A DNA stretch of 64,000 bases from Thalassobius sp. Cn5-15. Lineage in GTDB: Bacteria; Pseudomonadota; Alphaproteobacteria; Rhodobacterales; Rhodobacteraceae. The DNA lies in contig NZ_JAKRGF010000011.1 in NCBI RefSeq assembly GCF_022347685.1, positions 1-64,000 on the forward strand. Reading direction: 5' to 3'. Numbering within the stretch: the first letter of the stretch is position 1; every line of letters starts with the position of its first letter. The notes under the pieces were generated by a model. The model did not search any database and was not told the DNA's origin. It saw only the letters and a program-made list of their open reading frames with translations. The position numbers were made by a program, and so were the translations under genes. This document shows positions 9,144 to 19,222 of the stretch, one piece after another.

Positions 9144-10583
9144 GTGGCCAAGCAACCGATGCTGAAGTTTGTATCCGTCGATCGTGACATGCCGGTGAAG
9201 CGGCTGGCCGAGGAGCGGAATAAGGACTTCCAAGAAATTTACGCCGAATACGCGGATGAAAAAGCGAAAGAACAGTCGAGCCGCTGCAGTCAATGTGGTG
9301 TGCCCTATTGTCAGGCGCATTGCCCGCTACACAATAACATCCCCGACTGGCTGAACATGACTGCCACCGGTCGTCTGGAGGAGGCGTACCAGATCTCTCA
9401 GGCTACCAACTCGTTCCCGGAAATCTGTGGCCGTATCTGTCCTCAGGACCGCCTGTGCGAAGGCAACTGCGTGATCGAACAGTCGGGCCACGGTACCGTT
9501 ACGATCGGGTCTGTTGAAAAATATATTACTGACACTGCGTGGGAAAACGGTTGGGTCAAGCCGATCGTTCCGGTCATGGAACGCGATCAATCTGTTGGAA
9601 TCATCGGTGCGGGGCCGGGTGGTATGGCTGCTGCAGATATCCTGCGTCGCCAGGGTATTCAGGTCACCATCTATGACCGCTACGACCGCGCTGGCGGCCT
9701 GCTGACCTACGGCATCCCTGGTTTCAAGTTGGAAAAAGACGTGGTGATGCGCCGTGTTGAACAGCTTGAGAAATCCGGTGTTGAGTTCGTGCTTAATTGC
9801 AACGTGGGCGAAGACATCTCTTTTGATGCGATCCGTGGCAAACATGACGCAGTGATGATCGCCACTGGCGTTTACAAAACCCGCGATCTGTCTGGCCCGG
9901 GTTCGACCGCAACCGGCATTGAACGTGCGATCGATTACTTGACCGTGTCGAACAAGCTCAGCTTCGGTGACGACGTGGCCGAATATGAGGACGGCTCTCT
10001 GAACGCGGCGGGCAAAAAGGTTGTGGTCATTGGCGGTGGTGACACTGCAATGGACTGCGTGCGTACCGCTGTGCGTCAGGGCGCGACCTCGGTCAAATGT
10101 CTTTACCGTCGTGACCGTGCCAATATGCCCGGTTCCCAGCGCGAGGTTCAGAACGCCGAAGAAGAAGGCGTGGAGTTTGTCTGGCTGGCCGCACCGCAAG
10201 GGTTCACCGAAACTGACGGCAACGTCAGCGGCGTGATGGTGCAAAAAATGCGCCTGGGCGCACCGGATGCGTCGGGCCGCCAAGCACCTGAGGTGATCGA
10301 AGGCGCAGACTACGTCGAAGACGCCGATCTGGTGATCAAGGCGCTGGGCTTTGAGCCTGAAGATCTGCCCAAACTTTGGGGCACGGACGGTCTGGAAGTG
10401 ACCCGTTGGGGCACCATCAAGGCCGAGTTCAAGACCGGCAAGACCGCTCTGGACGGTGTTTACGCTGTTGGCGACATCGTGCGCGGTGCCTCGCTGGTGG
10501 TTTGGGCGATCAAAGACGGTCGCGACAGCGCCGAGGCGATCCTGGACTATCTGAACGACGCTCAAAGCGTCGCGGCAGAGTAA
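9144..10583 (+). CDS. gltD: glutamate synthase [NADPH], small subunit
   Basis: 479 residues with a GTG start after AAAGGCAG. It supplies electrons from NADPH to the large subunit for making glutamate from glutamine and 2-oxoglutarate. Cysteines 48, 51, 56 and 60 (CSQCGVPYCQAHC) and a second cluster (ICGRICPQDRLCEGNC) bind the 4Fe-4S centres. An FAD-binding motif (GIIGAGPGGMAAADILRRQG) and a NADPH-binding motif (VVVIGGGDTAMDC) follow. The 224-base upstream gap has two TGCC...GGCA inverted repeats (9033-9044, 9096-9109) that could be regulatory. The large subunit gene follows after one other gene. Confidence 0.96.
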   Translation: MAKQPMLKFVSVDRDMPVKRLAEERNKDFQEIYAEYADEKAKEQSSRCSQCGVPYCQAHCPLHNNIPDWLNMTATGRLEEAYQISQATNSFPEICGRICPQDRLCEGNCVIEQSGHGTVTIGSVEKYITDTAWENGWVKPIVPVMERDQSVGIIGAGPGGMAAADILRRQGIQVTIYDRYDRAGGLLTYGIPGFKLEKDVVMRRVEQLEKSGVEFVLNCNVGEDISFDAIRGKHDAVMIATGVYKTRDLSGPGSTATGIERAIDYLTVSNKLSFGDDVAEYEDGSLNAAGKKVVVIGGGDTAMDCVRTAVRQGATSVKCLYRRDRANMPGSQREVQNAEEEGVEFVWLAAPQGFTETDGNVSGVMVQKMRLGAPDASGRQAPEVIEGADYVEDADLVIKALGFEPEDLPKLWGTDGLEVTRWGTIKAEFKTGKTALDGVYAVGDIVRGASLVVWAIKDGRDSAEAILDYLNDAQSVAAE

Positions 10584-10668
10584 CCGAAACTGGATGTTGG
10601 TGCGGGACGCCCTTCGGGGCCCTCGGACCAGCACGTCTGAAACCACCCGATAGGAACGGCACAGCTTG

Positions 10669-11439
10669 ATGAATGCTCCGGCTCAGGAACTGGTGATTAC
10701 ACCTTATGTGACGCAGGATGATCTGATCATCCATGCGCATCGTGGCGTGTCAGATCGTCTGGTGCTGTGCTTCACCGGCATCGGCACCGATCCAGCCAAA
10801 GTGCCGGGTGTGGAATTCGCTCGCACTGCTACGGCAGATGGGCGTGACAACGTTTTGTTCATCATTGACCCCAACCGCACATGGTTGAACGGGGACGGGT
10901 TGATCGAACAGATTGTTGAACACGCACAACGGTTCGCACAGCAGGTTGGCGCCAAAGAGATGGTCACGCTGGGTCATTCGATGGGCGGGTATTCCGCCCT
11001 GTTGATGGCCAAGTTCCTGCCGGTGAAATCTGCCGTTGGTCTGGCGCCGCAATATTCGGTTCATCCGGATGTGGCCGCCGATGATCCGCGCTGGATGGAT
11101 TACCGTGAACAGATCGAAACCCACCACATCCGTGGTCTGGGTGACTATCTGACCGAGGAAACGACCTATCACGTCTTCCACGGCACCCACGGGCGGGAAC
11201 GGGCGCAGCGCGATCGCTTTCCCAAGTTTCCGACGCTCTATCACATGATCATGCCACAGACGGTGCACAACGTACCGCAGCGCATGAAACGCTTTGGCAT
11301 CATGGATCAGATCATCCAGCTGAGCTTTGAGAATAAGGTCCGGCAGGTGCGCCTGCTGATGGCCGATAAAATGGGCGCCTTTCGGCGCGATATGAAAAAA
11401 TACCCGGCGCTTGCGCCCTCATCTGAGGTATCATCATGA
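10669..11439 (+). CDS. alpha/beta hydrolase between gltD and gltB
   Basis: 256 residues. The nucleophile elbow GHSMGG sits near residue 104 (VTLGHSMGGYSALLMAK), the hallmark of serine-type alpha/beta hydrolases, and a candidate catalytic His lies in the late MIMPQTVHNVPQRM segment. The substrate is unknown. ATG 10669 follows TAGGAAC; a TTG one codon earlier is possible. Its TGA overlaps the gltB start in ATGA (11436-11439), so its translation is probably coupled to that of gltB. The gene therefore sits inside the glutamate synthase operon, but nothing in the sequence shows a role in that reaction. Confidence 0.82.
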   Translation: MNAPAQELVITPYVTQDDLIIHAHRGVSDRLVLCFTGIGTDPAKVPGVEFARTATADGRDNVLFIIDPNRTWLNGDGLIEQIVEHAQRFAQQVGAKEMVTLGHSMGGYSALLMAKFLPVKSAVGLAPQYSVHPDVAADDPRWMDYREQIETHHIRGLGDYLTEETTYHVFHGTHGRERAQRDRFPKFPTLYHMIMPQTVHNVPQRMKRFGIMDQIIQLSFENKVRQVRLLMADKMGAFRRDMKKYPALAPSSEVSS

Positions 11440-14400
11440 AAAACCTTGAAAACTACGCCCCCCAGCAAGAGGCGCTGCGCGCCTATATGCAAGAGAACGG
11501 CATGTATCGCGATGAGTTTGAACACTCATCTTGCGGTGTAGGTCTGGTGGTATCGCTGAACGGCAAACCCAGCCGTAAAGTTGTCGAATCCGGCATCACC
11601 GCACTGAAGGCGATCTGGCACCGTGGTGCTGTCGACGCTGACGGTAAAACTGGTGACGGCGCGGGTATCCACGTGCAAATTCCTGTGCCTTTCTTTTATG
11701 ACCAGATTAAACGCACTGGCCATATTCCGCATGAAAATCGCTTGGTCGCAGTGGGTCAGGTGTTCCTACCGCGTACCGATTTCGGGGCGCAGGAAAAATG
11801 CCGGACCATCGTCGAAACCGAAGTGCTGCGCATGGGGCATTACATCTACGGCTGGCGCCACGTGCCAGTGGATGTGTCCTGCCTTGGTGAAAAGGCAAAC
11901 GCCACCCGCCCTGAGATCGAGCAGATCCTGATTTCCAACGCCAAGGACATCACCGAAGAAGAGTTTGAGCGCGAGCTGTACGTGATCCGCCGCCGGATCG
12001 AAAAGGCAGCAACCGCTGCAGGCATCAACGGAATGTACCTGTGTTCGCTGTCCTGCCGGTCGATCATCTACAAGGGCATGATGCTGGCCGAACAGGTCGC
12101 GGATTTCTATCCTGATCTGCAGGATGACCGCTTCGAGAGTGCCTTTGCGATCTATCATCAGCGTTATTCCACCAACACTTTCCCTGAATGGTGGTTGGCC
12201 CAGCCGTTCCGTATGTTGGCCCACAACGGTGAAATCAACACGCTGAAAGGCAACGTCAACTGGATGAAGAGCCATGAGATCCGCATGGCCTCTGGCGCCT
12301 TTGGTGATTTGGCCGAAGACATCAAACCGATCATCCCCGCAGGCTCGTCCGACTCAGCCGCACTGGATTCGGTGTTTGAGGTTCTGGTGCGCGCGGGCCG
12401 CAACGCACCGATGGCGAAAACCATGTTGGTGCCTGAATCGTGGTCGAAACAGGCCAAGGAACTGCCGCAGGCGTGGCGTGACATGTATTCCTACTGCAAC
12501 TCAGTCATGGAGCCATGGGACGGTCCCGCCGCATTGGCGATGACCGATGGTCGCTGGGTGTGCGCAGGTCTTGACCGCAATGGTTTGCGCCCGATGCGTT
12601 ATGTCGTGACCGGTGACGATTTGCTGATTGCAGGGTCCGAGGCGGGCATGGTTCCGACCGACGAATCCAGCGTTAAAGAGAAAGGCGCACTGGGTCCGGG
12701 CCAACTGCTGGCTGTGGATATGGAAGAGGGCAAACTCTACCACGACACCGAAATGAAGGACAAACTGGCCGCTGCACAGCCGTTCGGTGAATGGGTCGGC
12801 AAGATTACGGACCTTGAGGCTGCGCTCTCTGGTCTGACCGAAAAGCCGATGTTCGCTGGTGCAGAACTGCGCAAGCGTCAGATCGCAGCCGGTTACAGCA
12901 TCGAAGAGCTGGAACAGATCCTTGCGCCGATGGCCGAAGATGGCAAAGAGGCGCTGGCCTCGATGGGCGACGATACCCCATCGGCGGTTCTGTCGAACAA
13001 GTATCGCCCACTGAGCCATTTCTTCCGTCAGAACTTCTCTCAGGTGACCAACCCGCCGATCGATAGTTTGCGCGAATATCGCGTGATGTCGCTGAAAACG
13101 CGGTTTGGCAACCTGAAGAACGTGCTGGATGAAAGCAGTGCCCAAACCGAAATTTTGGTTTTGGACAGCCCGTTTGTCGGCAACGCCCAATGGGATGAGC
13201 TGTTGCGCCAGTTCAAGGCCGAACTGGTTGAGATTGATTGCACCTTCCCTGCCGGCGCCGGCGACAGCGCCCTGCGTGTTGAGTTGGAGCGTATCCGTGG
13301 CGAGGCAGAGGATGCCGTGCGCTCAGGCGCAGGTCACATCGTGCTGACCGATCAGCATCAGGGGGAGAAGCGCGTGGCTATGCCGATGATTCTGGCCACC
13401 AGCGCCGTGCACAGTCACCTGACCCGCAAGGGCCTGCGCACCTTCTGTTCGCTGAACGTGCGTTCCGCCGAATGCGTGGATCCGCATTACTTTGCCGTGC
13501 TGATCGGCTGTGGCGCGACCGTTGTGAATGCCTATCTAGCCGAAGATTCGCTGGCCGATCGTATCGAACGCGATCTCTTGGACTGTTCCCTGACCGAAGC
13601 GGTTGCGCGTTACCGTGATGCCATTGATCAGGGCCTGCTGAAGATCATGGCCAAGATGGGTATTTCGGTCATCTCGTCCTATCGTGGTGGTCTGAACTTC
13701 GAGGCGGTGGGTCTGTCCCGCGCCATGTGTGCCGAGTTTTTCCCCGGTATGATCAGCCGTATCTCCGGCATTGGCGTGTCGGGCATCCAGAAGAAGGTAG
13801 AAGAGGTCCACAGCATGGGTTGGGGCGGTGGCCGTGACGTGTTGCCGATCGGTGGGTTCTACAAGGCACGTAAATCGGGTGAGACCCACGCCTGGGAAGC
13901 GCAGTCGATGCACATCCTGCAAACCGCTTGTAACCGCGCGTCCTTCGAGATGTGGAAACAGTATTCGGCCAAGATGCAGTCGATGCCACCGATCCACTTG
14001 CGTGACCTTCTGGCGTTCAAACCGCTGGGCAAGGCGATCGGTATCGAAGAGGTGGAAAGCATCACTGCGATCCGCAAACGCTTCGTCACGCCAGGTATGT
14101 CGCTGGGCGCACTAAGCCCCGAGGCCCACAAAACCCTGAACGTTGCGATGAACCGCATCGGTGCCAAGTCGGATTCGGGCGAAGGCGGGGAAGACCCCGC
14201 ACACTTCGTTCCTGAACCCAACGGTGATAACCCGTCGGCCAAGATCAAACAGGTGGCCTCGGGCCGTTTCGGTGTGACCGCCGAATACCTGAACCAGTGT
14301 GAAGAACTGGAGATTAAGGTGGCCCAAGGTGCGAAACCGGGTGAGGGCGGCCAGCTGCCGGGCATGAAAGTGACCGACCTGATCGCGCGCCTGCGTCACT

Positions 14401-15971
14401 CGACCAAAGGTGTGACCCTGATTTCGCCGCCGCCGCACCACGACATCTACTCGATCGAGGATCTGGCGCAGTTGATCTATGACCTGAAACAGATCAACCC
14501 GCGCTGTAAGGTGACGGTGAAACTGGTGGCTGCCTCTGGTGTTGGTACGATTGCCGCCGGTGTTGCCAAGGCAGAGGCCGACGTGATCCTGATTTCGGGT
14601 CACAACGGTGGGACTGGCGCATCGCCTGCAACCTCGATCAAACACGCGGGGCTGCCGTGGGAAATGGGTCTGACGGAGGCGCATCAGGTTCTGGCGATGA
14701 ACAATCTGCGCGATCGCGTGACCCTGCGGACCGATGGCGGTCTGCGCACTGGTCGTGACATCGTGATCGCCGCCATGATGGGGGCCGAGGAATACGGCAT
14801 CGGCACTGCCGCGCTGATCGCGATGGGCTGTATCATGGTGCGTCAGTGTCAGAGCAACACCTGTCCTGTAGGCGTCTGTACGCAGGATGAAGAGCTGCGT
14901 GGCAAGTTCACTGGCAACGCCGACAAGGTGGTGAACTTGATCACTTTCTACGCGCAGGAAGTTCGCGAAATCCTTGCCTCTATCGGTGCGCGTAGCATTG
15001 AAGAGGTGATTGGTCGCGCCGATCTGCTCAGTCAGGTGAGCCGTGGCTCGGCGCATCTGGATGACCTTGACCTGAACCCGCTGTTGATCACCGTCGATGG
15101 CGCACACGAGATTGTCTATAACCGTGACAAGGACCGCAATGCGGTGCCTGACACGCTGGACGCTGAGATTGTGCGTGATGCACGCCGCTTCCTTGAAGAT
15201 GGCGAAAAGATGCAGCTGTCTTATGCGGTGCAGAACACGCACCGGACCGTGGGCACCCGCACCTCCAGCCACATCGTCAAGAACTTCGGGATGCGTAACG
15301 CGCTGCAAGAGGATCACCTGACGGTCAAACTGACCGGTTCCGCCGGTCAGGCGCTGGGCGCCTTTGCCGCGCCGGGTCTGAAACTGGAAGTGTCGGGCGA
15401 CGCCAACGACTATGTGGGTAAGGGTCTGTCGGGCGGCACCATTGTGGTGCGTCCCCCGATGGCCAGTCCGCTGGTCGCCGCAGACAACACCATCATCGGT
15501 AACACCGTTCTTTATGGTGCGACCGACGGCCATTTGTTCGCGGCTGGCCGCGCGGGTGAACGTTTCGCTGTCCGCAACTCGGGTGCGAAAGTGGTGATTG
15601 AGGGCTGTGGGTCCAACGGTTGTGAATATATGACCGGCGGCGTGGCGGTTATCCTCGGCTCTATCGGCGCCAACTTCGGTGCGGGTATGACCGGCGGTAT
15701 GGCCTACCTCTATGACCCAGAGGGCAAGGTTGACGAACTGATGAACATGGAGACGCTGGTGACCTGCCCCGTCACCGTGGCCCATTGGGAAGCGCAGCTG
15801 AAAGGTCTGATCGAACGCCATCTGGCAGAGACCGGCAGCCAGAAGGCCGCCCGCATCCTGCAACACTGGGACACTGAGGTGAAAAACTTCACACAAGTGT
15901 GCCCGAAAGAGATGCTGGTGCACATCCCGCATCCCTTGAGTGTGGAAAAGCAGGCTGTGCCGGCTGAGTGA
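11436..15971 (+). CDS. gltB: glutamate synthase [NADPH], large subunit
   Basis: 1511 residues, full length. The first 32 residues are a propeptide; Cys33 in HSSCGVG becomes the N-terminal nucleophile of the glutaminase domain after self-cleavage. The central and FMN-binding synthase domains follow. The 3Fe-4S cysteines lie near residue 1131 (CIMVRQCQSNTCPVGVC), and the C terminus is the GXGXG-type beta-helix domain. It makes two glutamates from glutamine and 2-oxoglutarate in ammonium assimilation. Its ATG overlaps the TGA of the hydrolase gene, and gltD lies before that, so the order gltD-hydrolase-gltB is the reverse of the common gltB-gltD. A modest hairpin follows. Confidence 0.97.
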   Translation: MKNLENYAPQQEALRAYMQENGMYRDEFEHSSCGVGLVVSLNGKPSRKVVESGITALKAIWHRGAVDADGKTGDGAGIHVQIPVPFFYDQIKRTGHIPHENRLVAVGQVFLPRTDFGAQEKCRTIVETEVLRMGHYIYGWRHVPVDVSCLGEKANATRPEIEQILISNAKDITEEEFERELYVIRRRIEKAATAAGINGMYLCSLSCRSIIYKGMMLAEQVADFYPDLQDDRFESAFAIYHQRYSTNTFPEWWLAQPFRMLAHNGEINTLKGNVNWMKSHEIRMASGAFGDLAEDIKPIIPAGSSDSAALDSVFEVLVRAGRNAPMAKTMLVPESWSKQAKELPQAWRDMYSYCNSVMEPWDGPAALAMTDGRWVCAGLDRNGLRPMRYVVTGDDLLIAGSEAGMVPTDESSVKEKGALGPGQLLAVDMEEGKLYHDTEMKDKLAAAQPFGEWVGKITDLEAALSGLTEKPMFAGAELRKRQIAAGYSIEELEQILAPMAEDGKEALASMGDDTPSAVLSNKYRPLSHFFRQNFSQVTNPPIDSLREYRVMSLKTRFGNLKNVLDESSAQTEILVLDSPFVGNAQWDELLRQFKAELVEIDCTFPAGAGDSALRVELERIRGEAEDAVRSGAGHIVLTDQHQGEKRVAMPMILATSAVHSHLTRKGLRTFCSLNVRSAECVDPHYFAVLIGCGATVVNAYLAEDSLADRIERDLLDCSLTEAVARYRDAIDQGLLKIMAKMGISVISSYRGGLNFEAVGLSRAMCAEFFPGMISRISGIGVSGIQKKVEEVHSMGWGGGRDVLPIGGFYKARKSGETHAWEAQSMHILQTACNRASFEMWKQYSAKMQSMPPIHLRDLLAFKPLGKAIGIEEVESITAIRKRFVTPGMSLGALSPEAHKTLNVAMNRIGAKSDSGEGGEDPAHFVPEPNGDNPSAKIKQVASGRFGVTAEYLNQCEELEIKVAQGAKPGEGGQLPGMKVTDLIARLRHSTKGVTLISPPPHHDIYSIEDLAQLIYDLKQINPRCKVTVKLVAASGVGTIAAGVAKAEADVILISGHNGGTGASPATSIKHAGLPWEMGLTEAHQVLAMNNLRDRVTLRTDGGLRTGRDIVIAAMMGAEEYGIGTAALIAMGCIMVRQCQSNTCPVGVCTQDEELRGKFTGNADKVVNLITFYAQEVREILASIGARSIEEVIGRADLLSQVSRGSAHLDDLDLNPLLITVDGAHEIVYNRDKDRNAVPDTLDAEIVRDARRFLEDGEKMQLSYAVQNTHRTVGTRTSSHIVKNFGMRNALQEDHLTVKLTGSAGQALGAFAAPGLKLEVSGDANDYVGKGLSGGTIVVRPPMASPLVAADNTIIGNTVLYGATDGHLFAAGRAGERFAVRNSGAKVVIEGCGSNGCEYMTGGVAVILGSIGANFGAGMTGGMAYLYDPEGKVDELMNMETLVTCPVTVAHWEAQLKGLIERHLAETGSQKAARILQHWDTEVKNFTQVCPKEMLVHIPHPLSVEKQAVPAE

Positions 15972-16005
15972 TCATCCAGAGTGACGACATGACCATCTAA
16001 AACAG

Positions 16006-16034
16006 GAAAGCCGGGGCCAAGTGCACCGGCTTTC
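16006..16034 (+). terminator. hairpin after gltB, possible terminator
   Basis: The perfect stem GAAAGCCGG/CCGGCTTTC has an 11-base loop and lies 34 bases after the gltB stop. The T tract is poor (TTTCGCTTCT), so termination is likely but not certain. Confidence 0.5.
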
Positions 16035-16199
16035 GCTTCTGGAACGGGAAAGCACCTTTCAATGCTCCGCAAATACTCATGGTGCGCGCTTGCTAGTTAA
16101 CGGACAGTAAGGGATTGCCGGCTGGCCCAAGGCGCTGCAACGCAGTAAACTGCCCCTAAGCCCCTCCGTAGAGAAGGGCTGGTTTGAGGATTGTGTGGT

Positions 16200-16940
16200 A
16201 TGGCAAAAGGCAAGAAGCAGGATGTGCAGGAGTTGGGCCTTTGGGGGCGCTTCAAGCGCATTGTTTATTTCAAGGTCCTGCGGCTCTTGGGGCGTGGGGT
16301 ACGGATTGCGATGTATCTGGCTGCCCTGATGATTTTGTGGGTCGCCAGTTACAGCCTGATTAACCCGCCGACCACGATCTATATTCAGCAGGAAAAGGCG
16401 CGACTGGGATCGCTCAAGCAGACTTGGGTGCCATTGGATCAGATTGCGCCGGTGATGCAGAGGTCCGTGGTGGCAGCAGAGGATGCGAATTTCTGTGCTC
16501 ACTGGGGGTTTGACATGGAGGCAATCCGCGCGGCTATCGCGGCTGGTGGGCGGCGCGGGGGATCGACGCTAACGCAGCAGGTGGTGAAAAACGCCCACCT
16601 CTGGCACGGCCGAACCTATGTCCGAAAAACGATGGAGGCGACGTTAACGCCCTTTGTCGAATTGTTCTGGTCCAAGCGGCGTATTCTTGAGGTTTATTTG
16701 AATATCGCTGAATTTGACGAGGGCGTTTTTGGCGTCGGTGCCGCCGCCCAGCATTATTTTGGCGTCGGCGCGGCAGAGCTGTCGCCGGTGCAGGCGGCGC
16801 GGTTGGCGGCGATTTTGCCGTCGCCGAAATCGCGCTCCGCCATTCGACCGGCGGAGTTTACGCGTCGGCAGGCGGCACGAATCTTGGATGGGGCAGAAAC
16901 AATCCGCCGTGATGGCCGTGCGGCCTGTTTCGAGGATTGA
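16200..16940 (+). CDS. mtgA: monofunctional peptidoglycan transglycosylase
   Basis: 246 residues: a single N-terminal membrane anchor (about residues 28-53, including IAMYLAALMILWVASYSLI) and then a periplasmic GT51 domain. The catalytic Glu is in VVAAEDANFCAHWGFD, followed by GGSTLTQQ, the second GT51 motif. It polymerises lipid II into glycan strands without a transpeptidase domain. ATG 16200 follows GAGGA at 9 bases; a TTG three codons earlier is less likely. The next gene, a glutathione transferase, follows after 69 bases. Confidence 0.93.
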   Translation: MAKGKKQDVQELGLWGRFKRIVYFKVLRLLGRGVRIAMYLAALMILWVASYSLINPPTTIYIQQEKARLGSLKQTWVPLDQIAPVMQRSVVAAEDANFCAHWGFDMEAIRAAIAAGGRRGGSTLTQQVVKNAHLWHGRTYVRKTMEATLTPFVELFWSKRRILEVYLNIAEFDEGVFGVGAAAQHYFGVGAAELSPVQAARLAAILPSPKSRSAIRPAEFTRRQAARILDGAETIRRDGRAACFED

Positions 16941-17009
16941 AAACCGCCCGCCAAAAAGGCATTGAAGGGGCATTCCCCGCCCCGCAGGTAGTTCGTAAGG
17001 TGTGATCCC

Positions 17010-17675
17010 ATGGCCAAGCTGTATCATTTTCCCTTGTCCCCTTTTTGCCGCAAGCTGCGCCTTGTGCTGGCTGAAAAGCGGATCGAGGTTGAGTTGAGCG
17101 AAGAGCGTTATTGGGAACAGGATCCCGATTTCATGCGCCGCAATCCTGCCGGTAAGGTACCAGTGCTGAAACTGGACGGCATGATGATGTCTGAAAGCAC
17201 TGCCATTATCGAATATCTGGAGGAAGCCTATCCCGATCCCGCCCTCCTGCCGCGGAGCAAGCAGGCCCGGTTCGAAGCGCGGCGCATTGCGGCGTGGTTT
17301 GATGATAAATTTCATCACGAAGTCACCTCCAAGCTGCTCTATGAGCGGGTGCATAAGAAGGTGATGGGCCAAGGCTATCCTGACAGTAAGAACATCAAGG
17401 CAGGCGCTCAGCGGATCAAATACCATCTGGATTACATGGCGTGGCTGCTCGATCAGCGTCGCTGGCTGGCGGGCGATCAGATGAGCATCGCCGATTTCGC
17501 CGCTGCAGCGCATCTGTCATCGCTGGACTATATCAGCGACGTGGACTGGAACCGCCATGAGGTGGTGAAAGACTGGTATGCCAAGATTAAATCGCGGCCC
17601 GCTTTCCGCTCGATCCTAGCCGATCAGGTGCCCGGCTTTCCGCCGCCGCTGCATTATGCGGATCTGGATTTTTGA
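17010..17675 (+). CDS. glutathione S-transferase family protein
   Basis: 221 residues. The N-terminal thioredoxin-like domain starts MAKLYHFPLSPFCRKLRLVL, with Ser or Cys in the SPFC motif as the likely glutathione-activating residue, and contains NPAGKVPVL and ESTAIIEYLEE for glutathione binding. A helical C-terminal domain carries DQMSIADFAAAA, the usual N-capping box. Cytosolic; the electrophilic substrate is unknown. It lies between mtgA and queG in the same direction and is probably co-transcribed with queG. Confidence 0.9.
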   Translation: MAKLYHFPLSPFCRKLRLVLAEKRIEVELSEERYWEQDPDFMRRNPAGKVPVLKLDGMMMSESTAIIEYLEEAYPDPALLPRSKQARFEARRIAAWFDDKFHHEVTSKLLYERVHKKVMGQGYPDSKNIKAGAQRIKYHLDYMAWLLDQRRWLAGDQMSIADFAAAAHLSSLDYISDVDWNRHEVVKDWYAKIKSRPAFRSILADQVPGFPPPLHYADLDF

Positions 17676-17749
17676 TCTAGGCTAGCGATGGAGGCTTGGC
17701 CCCCTTGGCTATCGGCCAATTCCCCCAGAGTATTTCAGGGAACATTGAA

Positions 17750-18787
17750 ATGGCTGACGGGCTGAAACAGAGACTGGTTGCGCAGGCGATTGCCGAAGGG
17801 TTCGACCTAGCGCGCATCTGTCGGCCTTGGGATGTGCCACAGGTGTCTGAACGTCTGAAGGCATTTCTGGAGGCAGGCTATCACGGCCAGATGGGATGGA
17901 TGGAAGAGCGCACCCATTGGCGTAGCAATCCAGCCGCTCTTTGGCCCGAGGCGCAATCCGTTATCATGCTGGGGGAAAGCTACACGCCGCAGCATGATCC
18001 GGCAGAGGTGTTGCAGCATTCCGAATTGGGCGCGATTTCTGTTTATGCGCAGAATAAAGACTACCATGATCTGGTCAAGAAACGGCTAAAACGACTGGCG
18101 CGCTGGTTGATCGCCGAAGTGGGGGATGAGGCGCAGGTGAAGGTGTTCGTGGACACCGCGCCGGTGCCGGAAAAGCCGCTGGGGCAGGCGGCGGGACTGG
18201 GGTGGCAGGGCAAACATACCAATCTGGTCAGCCGCGATCTGGGGAGTTGGTTCTTTATTGGTTCAATCTTTACCACGGTCAAATTAGACACTGATCCAGC
18301 AGAAAGAGACCATTGTGGGTCCTGTAATGCCTGTCAGGTGGCCTGTCCGACGGATGCTTTCCCTGCACCCTATCAGTTAGATGCGCGGCGCTGCATTTCC
18401 TATCTGACGATTGAACACCACGGGCCGGTGGATGAGGATTTGCGCGCGCTGATGGGCAATCGGATCTATGGCTGCGATGATTGCCTGAACGCCTGCCCGT
18501 GGAACAAATTTGCCGTCGAAGCGCGCGAGCTGCGCTATCTGGCGCGGGATGAGTTGAAGGCACCAAGGTTGGCAGAGCTGGCGGCGCTGGATGACGCAGG
18601 CTTCCGGGCCTTTTTCAGCGGCTCCCCGATTAAGCGGATCGGGCGTAACCGGTTTGTGCGCAATGTCCTCTACGCGATCGGAAACTCCGGCGATGCGGCT
18701 TTGTTGCCAGTGGCGCGGGGGCTGACCGATGATGAGGATGACACCGTGCGCGATGCGGCGCGTTGGGCGGCGAAAAGAATTTTGTAA
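17750..18787 (+). CDS. queG: epoxyqueuosine reductase
   Basis: 345 residues, the last step of queuosine synthesis: reduction of the epoxide on tRNA wobble bases using cobalamin and 4Fe-4S clusters. Two ferredoxin-type clusters are visible, [16 protein letters not shown] and [13 protein letters not shown], and a HEAT-like C terminus ends [16 protein letters not shown]. The start at 17750 (MADGLKQRL) follows TCAGGGA; the frame upstream lacks family similarity. The stop codon overlaps the first of two TGTAAAG palindromes, so this gene abuts the control region of the next operon. Confidence 0.94.
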   Translation: MADGLKQRLVAQAIAEGFDLARICRPWDVPQVSERLKAFLEAGYHGQMGWMEERTHWRSNPAALWPEAQSVIMLGESYTPQHDPAEVLQHSELGAISVYAQNKDYHDLVKKRLKRLARWLIAEVGDEAQVKVFVDTAPVPEKPLGQAAGLGWQGKHTNLVSRDLGSWFFIGSIFTTVKLDTDPAERDHCGSCNACQVACPTDAFPAPYQLDARRCISYLTIEHHGPVDEDLRALMGNRIYGCDDCLNACPWNKFAVEARELRYLARDELKAPRLAELAALDDAGFRAFFSGSPIKRIGRNRFVRNVLYAIGNSGDAALLPVARGLTDDEDDTVRDAARWAAKRIL

Positions 18788-18838
18788 AGCATACTTTACA
18801 TTTTGAGCAGCTTCCTTGAATGTAAAGTCGACTTTACA
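18783..18838. promoter_or_regulatory. two identical-format palindromes TGTAAAG-N4-CTTTACA
   Basis: Perfect 18-bp inverted repeats lie at 18783-18800 and 18821-18838, 38 bases between starts, immediately before the membrane-protein/XRE operon. Their spacing, close to four helical turns minus a few bases, suits two dimers. The encoded 67-residue XRE regulator is the obvious candidate ligand, which would make the operon self-regulated. A TGTAAAG half-site recurs at 19201, just before the regulator's start. Confidence 0.7.
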
Positions 18839-18850
18839 AATGAGGGCATT

Positions 18851-19222
18851 ATGAAACGCTATATTCTAGAACTGTCCGTCGCCTTAATTGTCTATGGTCT
18901 GTCGTTTGTGTTGGCAGCCTATGTGCATGGATATACCGATCTGGGGCCGCATTATCCTATCCTTCTGGCGCTGTTGCCGACACCCGCGACGGTGCTGGTG
19001 GCGTGGGTGGTTTGGCGCAATCTGCGTCTGATGGATGAGATGCAACTCCGGCAGCAGCTAGAGGCGCTGGGGATAGGCTTTGCCCTGACCGCGCTGGTGA
19101 CATTCAACTACGGTTTTCTAGAGGCGGTTGGCCTGCCGCGGCAAAGCGCGTTTTGGGTCTGGCCACTGATGGCGTGTTGCTGGATGCTGTCGCAGATCAT
19201 TGTAAAGTTGCGCTACAGATGA
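18851..19222 (+). CDS. small four-helix membrane protein
   Basis: 123 residues with about four membrane segments: LSVALIVYGLSFVLAAYV, LLALLPTPATVLVAWVVW, IGFALTALVTFNYGFLEAV and FWVWPLMACCWMLSQIIV. Its function is unknown. Such small membrane proteins are often paired with a tiny XRE regulator, as here. ATG 18851 has TGAGGG upstream. Its TGA overlaps the ATG of the regulator (ATGA, 19219-19222), so the two proteins are probably made together. An earlier in-frame start would overlap the second palindrome and is unlikely. Confidence 0.8.
   Translation: MKRYILELSVALIVYGLSFVLAAYVHGYTDLGPHYPILLALLPTPATVLVAWVVWRNLRLMDEMQLRQQLEALGIGFALTALVTFNYGFLEAVGLPRQSAFWVWPLMACCWMLSQIIVKLRYR

Noticed and set aside
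9327-10646. Long antisense frame opposite gltD
   Set aside because: Same shadow effect; gltD is unambiguous on the plus strand.
12501-15932. Long antisense frames opposite gltB (one of about 600 codons)
   Set aside because: Shadows caused by codon bias in a GC-rich gene; no start sites and no recognisable domains.
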